64,000 bases of DNA from Populus alba (GCF_005239225.2 NC_133300.1:668848-732847); one strand, 5' to 3'. Counted from the stretch's first letter, positions 13,025 through 24,231 are shown. The notes: generated from the letters alone by a model not told the origin. Numbers and translations are program-made.

Positions 13025-15175
13025 CCAGTTGAATGAGGTCGCCAGATGGGATCTCATATAGCTTTGGTTAAAGGGAATCACCAGATGGGATTTCAGGTTG
13101 ATCGAGCTACACACGGATTTTGGTTCTGGTTGAAGGGGATCGGCGAAGTGATCTCAGTTCAGCCCAACCACACACACCTTGGTTATGGTTAAAGGGGATC
13201 GTCGAAGGGATCTCAGTTTAACCTAATTGGAAAGGATTTTGGTTCTGGTTGAAGGAGATCGAAGAAGGGATCTCAGTTCAGCTCAACCACACATTCCTTG
13301 GTTATGGTTAAAGGGGATCGACGAAGGAATCTCAGTTTAACCTAATTGGAAAGGATTTTGGTTCTGGTTAGAGGGGATTGCCGAAAGGAATCTCAGTCTA
13401 ACCCAACCCTACACATTCCTTGGTTATGGTTAAAGGGGATCGACGAAGGGATCTCAGTCTAACCTAATTGGAAAGGATTTTGGTTCTGGTTAGAGGGGAT
13501 TGCTGAAAGGAATCTCAGTCTAACCCAACCCTACACATTCCTTGGTTATGGTTAAAGGGGATCGACGAAGGGATCTCAGTTTAACCTAATTGGAAAGGAT
13601 TTTGGTTCTGGTTGAAGGGGATCGGCGAAGGGATCTCAGTTCAGCCCAACCACACACATCTTGGTTATGGTTAAAGGGGATCGACGAAGGGATCTCAGTT
13701 TAACCTAATTGGAAAGGATTTTGGTTCTGGTTGAAGGGGATCGGCGAAGGGATCTCAGTTCAGCCCAACCACACACACCTTGGTTATGGTTAAAGGGGAT
13801 CGATGAAGGGATCTTAGTTTAACCTAATTGAAAAGGATTTTGGTTCTGGTTGAAGGGGATCGACGAAGGGATCTCAGTTTAACCTAATTGGAAAGGATTT
13901 TGGTTCTGGTTGAAGGGGATCGGCGAAGGGATCTCAGTTCAGCCCAACCACACACACCTTGGTTATGGTTAAAGGGGATCGATGAAGGGATCTTAGTTTA
14001 ACCTAATTGAAAAGGATTTTGGTTCTGGTTGAAGGGGATCGACGAAGGGATCTCAGTTCAGCCCAACCACACACACCTTGGTTATGGTTAAAGGGGATCG
14101 ACGAAGGGATCTCAGTTTAACCTAATTGGAAAGGATTTTGGTTCTGGTTGAAAGGGATCGGCAAAGGGATCTCAGTTCAGCCCAACCACACACACCTTGG
14201 TTATGGTTAAAGGGGATCGACGAAGGGATCTCAGTTTAACCTAATTGAAAAGGATTTTGGTTATGGTTGAAGGGGATCGGCGAAGGGATTTCAGTTCAGC
14301 CCAACCACACACACCTTGGTTATGGTTAAAGGGGATCGACGAAGGGATCTCAGTTTAACCTAATTGGAAAGGATTTTGGTTATGGTTGAAGGGGATCGGC
14401 GAAGGGATTTCAGTTCAGCCCAACCACACACACCTTGGTTATGGTTAAAGGGGATCGACGAAGGGATCTCAGTTTAACCTAATTAAAAAGGATTTTGGTT
14501 CTGGTTGAAGGGGATCGACGAAGGGATTTCAGTTCAGCCCAACCACACACACCTTGGTTATGGTTAAAGGGGATCGACGAAGGGATCTCAGTTTAACCTA
14601 ATTGGAAAGGATTTTGGTTATGGTTGAAGAGGATCGGCGAAGGGATGTCAGTTCAGCCCAACCACACACACCTTGGTTATGATTAAAGGGGGATCGACGA
14701 AGGGATCTCAGTTTAACCTAATTGAAAAGGATTTTGGTTCTGGTTGAAGGGGATCGACGAAGGGATCTCAGTTCAGCCCAACCACACAGACCTTGGTTAT
14801 GGTTAAAAGGGATCGGCAAAAGGATCTCAGTTTAACCTAATTGGAAAGGATTTTGGTTCTGGTTAGAGGGGATCGACGAAGGGATCTCAGTTCAGTCTAA
14901 CCACACATTCCTTGGTTATGGTTAAAGGGGATCGACGAAGGGATCTCAGTTTAACCTAATTGGAAAGGATTTTGGTTCTGGTTGAAGGGGATCGGCGAAG
15001 GGATCTCAGTTCAGTCTAACTACACAAGACCTTGGTTATGGTTAAAGGGGATCGGCGAAGGGATCTCAGTTTAACCTAATTGGAAAGGATTTTGGTTTTG
15101 GTTAAAGGGAATCACTAGATGGGATTTCAGGTTGACCGAGCTACACACCGATTTTTGTTCTTGTTAGATTGCCAG
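13025..15175 (+). repeat. tandem repeat R2, ~119 bp composite units
   Basis: About 16-17 head-to-tail copies of a 119-bp unit made of two related halves of 60 and 59 bp. Both halves follow the plan TTGGTT(A/C)TGGTT(A/G)AAGGGGATCG...GAAGGGATCTCAGTT. One half then reads TAACCTAATTGGAAAGG and the other CAGCCCAACCACACACACC. Copies are very similar, so the array probably grew by unequal exchange or by slippage during reverse transcription. Flanking units at both ends are more divergent. Confidence 0.93.
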
Positions 15176-15610
15176 ATGGGATCTCAGGTAAACCCAATCA
15201 AAAGGGAAGGTCGCCCGTGAAAATAAACCAGAGTGAGTATGTGTGGGCAGGTCGCCCCTGAAAACAGACCAGTGTGAGAGTGTGGGTCGGTCGCCCCTGA
15301 AAATAGACCAGAGTGAGTATGTGTGGGCAGGTCGCCCGTGAAAACAGACCAGTGTGAGTGTGTGGGCCGGTTGCCCCTGAAAATAGACCACTTTTTGTGG
15401 GCAAGTCGCCCCTGAAAATAGACCACTTTGAGTATGTGTGGGCAGGTCGCCCGGGAAAACAGACCAGTGTGAGTGTGTGGGCCGGTCGCCCCTGAAAATA
15501 GACCACTTTGAGTATGTGTGGGTCGGTCGCCCTTGAAAATAGACCAGAGTGAGTATTGTGTGGGCCGATCACCCCTGAAAATAAACCACTTTTCTTCAAA
15601 AGGGGCATGT
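15176..15610 (+). repeat. tandem repeat R3, ~40 bp units
   Basis: About eleven copies of a 39-41 bp unit, GTGGGCAGGTCGCCC followed by CTGAAAA(C/T)AGACCA and GAGTGTGT. The core matches R1 (GGTCrCCC...GACCA), so R1 and R3 share an ancestor. The unit length drifts, so the minus-strand frames that stay open across it are repeat artefacts, not genes. Confidence 0.9.
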
Positions 15611-15700
15611 CGCCCAAGATAATAAGATCATTTTTCTTTTTCTTTTCTTTACAAAGCTTACTATGCAAAACATTGAGGAGTTTTGCTTCGTAAGCATTGT

Positions 15701-15714
15701 AAAGAGGGGGCATC
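15701..15714 (+). promoter_or_regulatory. polypurine tract
   Basis: AAAGAGGGGGCATC directly precedes the TG of the 3' LTR at 15715. A purine tract in this position primes plus-strand DNA synthesis in LTR elements. Confidence 0.75.
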
Positions 15715-17391
15715 TGTTGTAACCCATTTTTGGGTCCCCACAAAAATAATAATAATAACAATAATAAATTAATTAATTAATTAAAAAAAAACAAAAAAAC
15801 AAACAGTGTCGTTTTGACACTGTTCCTCTTCCCGCGTGCTGCTAGAGCCCCACACCAATGATTGCAGGCTGCTCCCAAAAACCTGCCGCACACCCTGCCG
15901 AAATCAAGGGAGTGGCGCCTTGCTGTCGCGCCCAATGGCCGACCAGCCGCCGCGTGACCCGCTCCCTGGCTCCACAGTGAAAAGCCACGCTCACTGGCTC
16001 TATAAATAGAGGAGGAACGACGAACAAAAGAGGAGGAGAAGAAAAACCGGAGAGAGAGGGAAGAGAAGAGAAGGGAGAGACAAAGAGAGGAGAAACCCGA
16101 GAGAGAAGGAAGAGAAGAGGAGGGAGGAGACCGAGAGAAAGAGAGAGAAGAGGAAAGGAAAGGAGAAAGAAGGGAGAACGAAGAAGAAGAAGAAGAAGAA
16201 GAAGCAGAGAAAGAACGAAAAAAAAACAGAGGAGAAAGAGAAGGAAAACGCAGAGCCACCGCCGGCCACCCCACTGTCAGCGCCGCTTCCTGTCCCCACC
16301 AGTAGCTCCACCATCGACGACAGCCACCACAGGTCAGCCCTCTACCTCTTATCTCGTTTTACTGTTCATCTTCTTGCATGTGCACGTTCTGCAAATTAAT
16401 TACCCGGTTACTGTGCATGTGCACAGTAACTGGCTAATTAATTCACTGGTTACTGTGCACACAGTAACCCGTTTACTATGTGCACAGTAACCAACCCATG
16501 CATTTGGGCCAGGTTCGGCCCAACCCATGTATTTGGGCCTGACCCGGCCCATTTCAAAAAAAAAATCAAAAAACATTTTTTTAGCATTTTATAATTTTTC
16601 CGCGTAATTTTTATGTCATTTTGATTAATATTGGGTGGTATTTTATGTTGTTAAAAATACAAAAATCTGATATTAAAATACCCGGTTTTCGTCAAAAAAC
16701 TTCCAAAAATACAAAAAAAATTAAAAAAAGAGAAAAAAAATGTTTTTGTGCATACGGCCAAGTGTCTCAAAGCTAAAAAATTCATATTGTATTTTTCATA
16801 CACCAAAAAAAAAATATTTTAGCATGCATTTTGGCTTTAATAACCAGTTTATTAAAGTCAAGAGAATATTGACCAATATTTCAAAAACAACAAAAATTTT
16901 ATTTTCGTTTGTCTCTTAGTATCCGGGGTATGACTTTACACGTAATGCATATTCCGGATATTTAATTCTTTTTTTGGACAATAGAACTTGGGGTATGACA
17001 TTACACGTAATGCGTATTCCGGATATTTAATTCTTTTTTGTTTGGACAATAGAACCCGGGGTATGACATTACATGTAATGCATATTTTGGACAATAGGAA
17101 ACCACAACATGACTTAGATTTTATTAGACAAAACAATGCAGCCTACCTTAGGTAGGGCGTAGTTGGGGTGCTAACACCTTCCCTTTACGCAACCAGTCTC
17201 CGTACCCGATCTCTAAAGACCAGTTAAGGTTCCTAGTAACCAGAATACTAGGTGGCGACTCCCAGTCCATTTTTAGCTTAGAGACAAAGAACTCCTTGTC
17301 TCACCATATTTTCCATGCCAAATAGACAACATACCACACCCTCACGAAGGGTTGGGGTGGACGATCGCCGCGCCGCCGCACACGTGCGACA
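15715..17391 (+). repeat. 3' LTR (1677 bp)
   Basis: Almost identical to 5549-7223, with the same TG...CA ends. The extra 2 bp are net differences in A-run lengths. It is followed directly by the right target duplication. Confidence 0.92.
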
Positions 17392-17396
17392 AAGGT
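17392..17396 (+). repeat. target site duplication, right copy (AAGGT)
   Basis: Identical to 5544-5548. Removing the element and one copy restores the polygalacturonase reading frame ...Phe-Tyr-Lys-Val-Thr-Gly. Confidence 0.93.
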
Positions 17397-18458
17397 CACC
17401 GGGGTTACTGTTTATGGTGGCACTATTGATGCAAAAGGAGGTAGCTTTTGGGCTTGCCGGAATGCTGGAAACAATTGTCCACCAGGATCTAGGGTATGCT
17501 ACTTATTAGTATTCTAATTGCATATCATTGAGGTATGGATAACAAAAGGTCTTTAATTTCTTGATTAATCAATGTTGCAGTCCCTGTCATTTGTGACCTC
17601 TAGCAACATCATGGTTAGCGGATTAACATCAATCAACAGTCAAATGTTTCACATTTCTATAGACCATTGCCATAACATTACACTTCAAAACATGAAGATT
17701 AGTGCCCCTAGTTGGAGTCCCAACACCGACGGCATACACATGCAATCTTCAACTGGAATTTCCATCACCAACAGTGTGATACAGACAGGAGATGATTGCA
17801 TATCCATAGGTCCTGGCTCCAAGAATTTGAGGATCCATCGCATTGCTTGTGGTCCTGGACATGGAATAAGGTCTATTGATTTTCACTTCAATTTTTTTCT
17901 ATTTTTCCTGATTGATTAATTCATAATGAGACAAAGCTTCTTCCAAAAGAAAAAAACAATTTTCATTCTAACGTCTTTATAAAACATTCTTTATGCTCTT
18001 GCAGCATTGGTAGTCTAGCCCTACATCAAAATGAAGGTGGTGTGGAGGATGTGAAGGTAACGAGTGTTGTTTTCATGGGAACTCAAAACGGAGTTAGGAT
18101 AAAATCATGGGGAAGACCAAGCACAGGGTATGCTCGAAACGTTGTTTTTGAAAACATTATCATGAAATATGTCTATAACCCAATCATCATTGATCAAAAC
18201 TACTGCCCTAGTGCCAGAGGTTGTCCTAAGCATAGCTCTGGAGTGAAGATTAGTGGAGTGACATATAAGAACATAAAGGGAACATCTGCCACACAATTAG
18301 CAATGAATTTTGTTTGCAGCTCAAGTAATCCATGTAAAGGACTCAAATTGGAAGACATAAAGCTAACGTATTACAAAAAATCAGCCGCTGCCACATCGTT
18401 TTGTAAGAACGCAAATGGGAGCAATAAGGGACTAGTGATTCCCCCGAGTTGTTTGTGA

Positions 18459-18892
18459 AGACCAAAGTAAATTATTTTCTTCATATTCAAATTCATTTAT
18501 ATTCATTAATAAACTCAAAGAATGTGATTGGATATAATGTATGTGTTATGTATAAAGTACAAGAAGAAGAATATTTTTTTTATATAATAATCATGAAGAA
18601 TAATATTTCTATCAATTATTGGCTTCTTTTTCTTTTTCTTTCCTTTCTTTTATTTTCTTTCCAATTCCTTTGTTTTTACAAGTCTATATAAATAAGGTTG
18701 CAATTAGTTAGTATACTAGGAAGAACATTTTGGGAATTTATTCTCCAACATAAACATTAATATTGTTGGAAAAGCATTTTGGGAATTTTGTTTTAAAAAT
18801 GGTTAATAGACACATCAATTTGAGATCAAATTAAAGTAGAGTTCACATACTTTTGAGGTAAAACTTTGTTGGAATTTATTCTCCAACATAAA
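18459..18892. other. 3' flank of the split polygalacturonase
   Basis: AT-rich sequence without a gene. The phrase GGAATTTATTCTCCAACATA appears twice (about 18733 and 18871), a local duplication of about 30 bp. Confidence 0.5.
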
Positions 18893-19440
18893 CATTAATA
18901 TTTCCGCACGTGTACAGCGTCGTGATGATCGTTCACTTTCATATATTGTACCTATCTAGCAAATATGTGAAGATAAAAAATTCTTTTCTTTTATCAGTGA
19001 AAAAAAAAAATGGAAGTCACCACCTTGTTTTTTTATTACTAGAAACCCTAATTTGTCTCAGAGAATGGGCACGGGAACTAGTATAAAAATACAAACCAAT
19101 TTACATAAAATTGATAGAAAAGTACATGGGATAATCACAAATTTTTTTGAAAAGATTTTTTGAACTTTTTTGAAATTTTTTTAGGCTGGGCCAGACCCGG
19201 TCCAATGCATTTTAGGTCTAGGCCTATCCAGCTCAGTGAATAGTGGAGAAGCTCTCCACTGTTCATGCAAAATAGTGGAGCAGCCAGGGAATGAAGAAGA
19301 AGAAGAAGAAGAAAGGGAAGGGCAGGAGGGTTGACCTCCGGTGCTGCTGGTGGCGGTGGAGAGAAAGCTGACGATGGTTCACAGTGGTTATTACGGCAGT
19401 GGACAGTGTTTGCTGTAGTTTTTTTCTTCTTCTTCTCGAT
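18893..19440 (-). repeat. degenerate LTR fragment, minus orientation
   Basis: Reads as the reverse complement of the end of the 5549-17391 LTR: CGCACGTGTACAGCGTCGTGATGATCGT-like start, AAGTCACCACCTTG, TTACTAGAAACCCTAATT, then the GGGCCAGACCCGG phrase and a GAAGAAGAAG tract. Parts of the LTR are deleted. This is an old relative of the same family, truncated near 19440. Confidence 0.6.
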
Positions 19441-19599
19441 GTAGATGCACCAGCCTTTGGTTTTTTCTTTTGATAAATAGGATTACAAACTTATACGTAA
19501 GATGTATTTTTTATATTAAAAAAGTTGTTCGTTTTATTTTATTAATTGATGTTAGAATTTATTTACTTGATAAGATCAAAATTTCTTTACCAATGAAGA

Positions 19600-19780
19600 C
19601 TTTTCTTAAACCTTAGACCACTAACAAGACAATTGTAAAACCTTTAAACCACATCAAACCGCAAAGCAGTACATCTTATGTAGGGTGTGCTAGGGGTACT
19701 AATACATTTTTTAATCATAATCAGTTTCCTACCCTTGAATTTCTAACAAATACAAGGACACTCCGAATGCAATATTTTGA
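19600..19780 (+). repeat. degenerate LTR end fragment, plus orientation
   Basis: Weak but ordered match to the end of the LTR (AGCAGTACATCTTATGTAGG, GTGCTAGGGGTACTAATAC, CAGTTTCCTACCC), corresponding to about 6965-7065. A short, strongly decayed piece. Confidence 0.45.
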
Positions 19781-19938
19781 TACAAAATTCAACGGCTACA
19801 ATTGAACAACAATATTTGTATCAGTGGGATTTACTGCCACACTCAATCATGTTAGCTTTAATTATAGCTGCTTACATATGGTGTGTTTCACCTTCACCCA
19901 CTAATCCAAATAATCAAGATAATAATCAATCCTAATTA

Positions 19939-21621
19939 CTATACACAACTCTCAGGCATAAGCACTCCACTGCTGGTTCCACCTATGTTCTTACATGATG
20001 ATGTTGCTGCTGTATTCATGTAAGTAAGTTTTATGTCTTGTAATTTGATTCCCCTGCAAGGATTACTGGGGCTGCAATCAAATGTCACTGCCTCTGGTGA
20101 TGCTGATGTTCCTTGTATGTTCCTGTATGTCACTTGACTAATCTTCACCCCAGAACTCTATTAAATTAAACACAACAAATTAATTAGATTCCATCATATG
20201 AATTAAGTACACTAATTTGTTAGCTAATTGAAATACTGTAATTAATCACCTGACCAGGACAGCCCTGGTTATTTGGGCAATAATTTTGGTCAATGATAAC
20301 TGGGTTCTTCACATTTTTCATAATCAAGTTTTGGAACACAACGTTCCTCACAAATCCATTGCTGGGCCTAGCCCATGATTTTATCCGTACACCATTGTCT
20401 GATCCACTGAAGATTGAATTTGTTAAGGTTATATTTTCTACACCACCTTCGTTGAATTCCTTGCCTAGACTTCCAATGCTGTAAAAATTTAAGGTACAAC
20501 AAATGAATCAGTCAATCAATCAGAACCACTTCAGTGTTGTACTGGCTAGGACTCTTAATTTGCAATTAAAACAGTCAAGACATGTTATCATATCTTTTTA
20601 TCACAAAAGAATATAAATTTTAGTCGAAAACCATCATAGAAATACTGAATTTATCTCCATATTCTTGTCTCTTAGTCTCTTAAACTAAATATGTTTATAT
20701 CATTTTTTAATACATTTCATCTGTTTGAGGACACTAAAGATGAAAACATAGGTTACCTGATACCATGTCCAGGGCCACACTTAATGCTGCTCATGAGCAT
20801 GTTCCTGGTGCTTGGACCGATTGATATGCAGTCATCTCCTGTCTGAAGTGTGCTGCCGGTGATTGTAACTCCGGTCGATGTTTGCACGTGAATACCGTCG
20901 GTGTTAGGGCTTTGGTCTGGAGCAATTACCCTTACATTTCGGACCAAAACATTGTTGCAACTGTTGATAACAAGGTGCATTGATTGACTGTTGATTGATG
21001 TCAGGCCGCTAATCAGGATGTCATTTGCCCAGTTGAATGTTATAGACTGCATTAACAAATTCATCCTATTGTTATAGACTGCATTAATTGAAAATATATA
21101 TAATGCAACTTGTTAAATTACTAAATTGATTTTAAACTTCAAATGTATGTATGTATATATGTAAACTCACACACACACACACTTACCCTAGCTCCGACAG
21201 GGCAATTCTGTCCAGATTTCCGGCAAGCCCAGAAGCCAGCACCTTTAGCATCAAGGGTGCCACCAAAGACAGAAACTCGATTGACTTTTATGAACAAAAT
21301 CCAGTACCCTGAGTTGCCTAGAGCACGATAATCTGCAGGAGCTACAAGGGTTCCATCTATCTTAACCGTAATTTTATTCTTGCATGGACCTCTAAACACT
21401 GTTGCCTTGAGCAAATACCTTCCTTTAGGCACAGAGATTGTGGATGGAGAAGCTGAGCTACATGCAGCTGACCATGCCTTAAGAAAGGGTTGCGTTGAGT
21501 CAGTTTTGCCATCCGGTTTTGCACCAAACTTGATCACATTGTAGGATGCAGAAGCTGCATTTGATTGCTGAAAAATGCAGAAAAGGGAGAGTACTACATA
21601 TGAAACAACAAACTTAGCCAT
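19939..21621 (-). CDS. exopolygalacturonase, intact four-exon gene
   Basis: GH28 pectin-degrading enzyme of the pollen exopolygalacturonase type, predicted secreted. Exons in transcript order: 21621-21187, 21046-20757, 20478-20250, 20157-19939; total 1173 nt, 390 residues. All introns are GT-AG and phases fit. Residues 1-22 are a signal peptide (MAKFVVSYVVLSLFCIFQQS). Catalytic motifs are NTDG at 193-196, GDD at 215-217, GHG near 239 and RIK near 273, with the conserved NYCP...CPGQ cysteines after that. It lies in the left arm of an inverted duplication, and its partner at 29474 is broken, so this may be the only working gene of the cluster. Intron 1 carries a duplicated acceptor: the first copy would lead to a stop, so the second (exon from 21046) is used. 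Confidence 0.92.
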
Positions 21622-21694
21622 AGAAGAGAGAAATTATGAGCTAGCTAACCAGGCAGTTCAGTTGGATGGTTAAAAAAATGGCAGTTAGGGAAAA

Positions 21695-21702
21695 TATTTA
21701 TA
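21695..21702 (-). promoter_or_regulatory. TATA box of the intact polygalacturonase
   Basis: TATAAATA on the minus strand, about 75 nt upstream of the ATG at 21621, inside a block (CCCTATAAATATTTTCCC) shared with the paralog at 29474. Confidence 0.6.
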
Positions 21703-22890
21703 GGGAGGAGTGTATGGTGGTTTCGTATCCACTCCTCCAAATTGTAGCAGCTAGGGATTGCTGTTGCAAATGATGATTACAAATTAAAATTAATTTAATA
21801 AATGTCAATCTTGAACTTTAACAATTTGCACGTCTCCATATGTACTGATAGTGATTATATGTACGGCCACATGCATTCTTATAAGTTACGAGTCTAGATG
21901 AAGAAAAATGAACGCATCCCATGTGATAAGTTGTTGAGCACACAAACTGTTTAATTGTAAATTATGATGTTCCACAAGTAATTGATAACATGATTAAATA
22001 GTTGGTTGATAGTGGCAATATGATCATGCACTTTTATGTTAAGTTGTTAATGAATGAAAGTATATATTTTATGAATGCTGCGTTGCATGTGTGTGTGTGT
22101 AAGAGTTAAAGACTCAATGAAGTTGATGAACAGCCGCCATCTCCTCCTTTTCCACGTGATGGGTGAGTAATTGCTGCCGGGAATGCTGCCTCTTTTCAAG
22201 CTATTTCCGATCATCAATTATCAAATTAGCACTAATACTATTCTCTTTCTTTCTTTTGGTAGATTATTATTATTTCCGAAAATTGTTATGTTATTCTTAA
22301 AATAAATATCATTGGATAAAATATACACAAACATAAAAGAAAAAATCGCATTTGAATTACAATTATATAAAGAATATCTTCTTTTAAGTTAAAAAATTAG
22401 TTTCTTTATTTTTATTTTCTATACACAAGATAAAAGAAGAAAATCGCATTCGAATCATAAAAATATTAGAATATCCTCTTTTAAGTTAAAAAAGAGTTTT
22501 TTTTTTTTTTCCTTCTTTATATATTCTATTTCTCTGTTTAGTAATTATCACTAATTACTTCTGAAGTAACGTAGCATTTTTCCCCGGTTAACTTCAGCCA
22601 TTAAAATTTATAATATTTTTTAAAACAAATAGATCCTTGTTTTCTTCTTCTTTTTTTAATGATTAATTTCGAAGGAGAAAAAGTCAAGGATGAATTGAGT
22701 AACATCCATTAATTAGATGAAAGCCCGATTATACGTTTTCGTCTGGGAATAAACATATCATTTTTCCTTTTCTTTTTCTTTTAGTCAACCAATTAAGATT
22801 TGTGCATATAACGTAGGCACATGTACATCCTTCGTACCTTTAATCTATACATCGTGAAGTACGGTGAAATGATAGTTGGTTGACTAATTT

Positions 22891-23105
22891 TCAGTTTCTT
22901 ACGTAAGGCTTGCATGTCTTCATGCTAACTTAGTGATGGCTCGCGGTGGTACTGGCAACGATGGTGGAAGAATGAGTCTTCAAACGGTGGCATTATGCCA
23001 TTGTTAATAGCGAGAGAAACAAAGAGAGAGGCTGTTTTTCTTTTCTTATTCTTTTTTTTTTGTTCTTCTGATCTTGCATTTCCTCTTCTTTCCTTTCTTA
23101 CTCCT
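22891..23105. other. flank of the inverted-repeat spacer
   Basis: Short pyrimidine-rich stretch between the left arm and the old LTR. No gene seen. Confidence 0.5.
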
Positions 23106-24231
23106 TGTTACACGTGTGTGGCGTTACAGCGATCATCCACCACCCTCATCAATGTGTTGAGTGTCTATCTTGGCAAATATGGAAAGACAAGGAATTCTTG
23201 TTTTTTATCAGTGAAAAAAATAGAATGTGAGTCACCACCTAATATTTTGATTACTAGGAATCCTAATTGGTCTTAGAGATCGGAAACTGATTGTGTAAAG
23301 GGAAGATATTAGCACTCCAAATACGCATTACCTAAGGTAAGCTACATTGTTTTATTATCTGATAACAATTAAGGTCTTGTCGTGTTTTCTAATTTGTGAT
23401 CTGTCTATGGTTTAAGAAAAAAATTTCTCGGTAAGAAGATTCTTATCTTATCAGATAAAAACCTAGTCATGCTAACGTCAAATAAATAAACTATCTTTTT
23501 AATATCGGGAGTACGTTTTACAAATAAATTCATAATCCCGGATATTAAAAGAAAACAAAATATTTTTTTGGGTGTTTTGAAATATTGGTCTAATTCTCAT
23601 GACTTTAATAAACTAGTTATTAAAGCCAAGATGCATGCTAATACATATTTTTGGAATTTTTGTTGTATGAAAATATGATGTATTTTTTTTTTTTTTAGAG
23701 ACTTGGCCGTATGCATGAAAACAAAAATATTTTTTAAAAAAAAAAAAAGGTTTTGATGAAAAACAGGTATTTTAATACCGCATTTGTATCTTTACGATAT
23801 AGAAATACAAACTAATATTAAATAAAATTCAGTAACAAAATACACGGGAAAATCACAAATTTCCCGAAAAATATTTTTTTATATTATTTTTATAAGTGGG
23901 TTGGACCCAGCCCAAAAAAAAAATCTAGGTCGAATCCCACTGTTGCATGAACAGTGGGCGTGAATTATAATTCAAGCCTATTGTTTATGCAGTGAACAGC
24001 GGGGAAGAAGAAGAAGAAGAAGAAGAAGAAGAAGAAGGGAGAGGAAGGCTAACCTGCGATGATGGTGGTCTAGCTGGCGTGAAGGGCAGCGTGGTGCAAG
24101 CGGTGGCAAAGATGGCGGCTGACGATGGCAACAGTCATTGTGGTTGATCCTCCTCTGATGAAGATATGGGTTGGTGGATATGAAGGTGGACAGACCGGTA
24201 GTGGTGGAGATGTTGGTGGCTGAACGCCACG

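Larger units (their letters stand above)
5549..17391 (+). mobile_element. non-autonomous Tat/Ogre-like LTR retrotransposon, 11.8 kb
   Basis: A complete insertion with two LTRs that start TG and end CA, a 5-bp target duplication, a primer-binding site at 7227 and a purine-rich tract before the 3' LTR. The 8.5 kb interior holds no gag, protease, RT, RNase H or integrase motif that I can recognise in any frame. The longest open frames lie in LTR or tandem-repeat DNA. The PBS type and the tandem arrays just before the 3' LTR match what is described for the Tat/Ogre lineage of Ty3/gypsy elements, whose 3' untranslated regions carry variable tandem repeats. The lineage is an inference; the structure is seen directly. 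It interrupts a polygalacturonase exon and must have moved using proteins from a partner element. Confidence 0.85.
5214..18458 (+). pseudogene. exopolygalacturonase gene split by LTR retrotransposon in exon 1
   Basis: Family GH28. Exopolygalacturonases remove galacturonic acid from the ends of pectic homogalacturonan, and this clade is typical of pollen. Coding parts: 5214-5548, [insertion], 17397-17493, 17581-17870, 18005-18458. Joined, they give 1176 nt, or 391 codons and a stop, with no other break. A signal peptide (MVKIILLYCVLFLLFAAS) starts at the ATG at 5214, preferred over an in-frame codon at 5154 because the secretion signal begins there. Catalytic motifs NTDG, GDD, GHG and RIK are all present. 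The insertion falls in codon 112 (Val) and duplicates AAGGT. Unlike the paralog at 20 kb, exons 3 and 4 are fused with no intron. The gene cannot make normal protein unless 11.8 kb is spliced out; the allele was probably functional until recently. Confidence 0.88.
19790..22890 (-). repeat. left arm of large inverted duplication
   Basis: The reverse complement of this stretch matches 27638 onward, across the polygalacturonase gene, its 5' flank and a further 1.2 kb upstream. Clear anchors are ATGATAGTTGGTTGACTAATT (22865-22886) against AATTAGTCAACCAACTATCAT (27640 region), and the gene bodies themselves. Arms differ by indels and substitutions. Confidence 0.8.

Noticed and set aside
12590..15610. 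Repeat-spacer pattern that could recall a CRISPR array
   Set aside because: The whole unit repeats, with no unique spacers, and the DNA is a plant retrotransposon.
15164..15761. Minus-strand frame with repeated GLFSRATCPH-like text, up to 187 codons
   Set aside because: Tandem repeat R3 is open in all three minus frames because of its composition, and it lies between the element's repeats and its 3' LTR. No start context or family.
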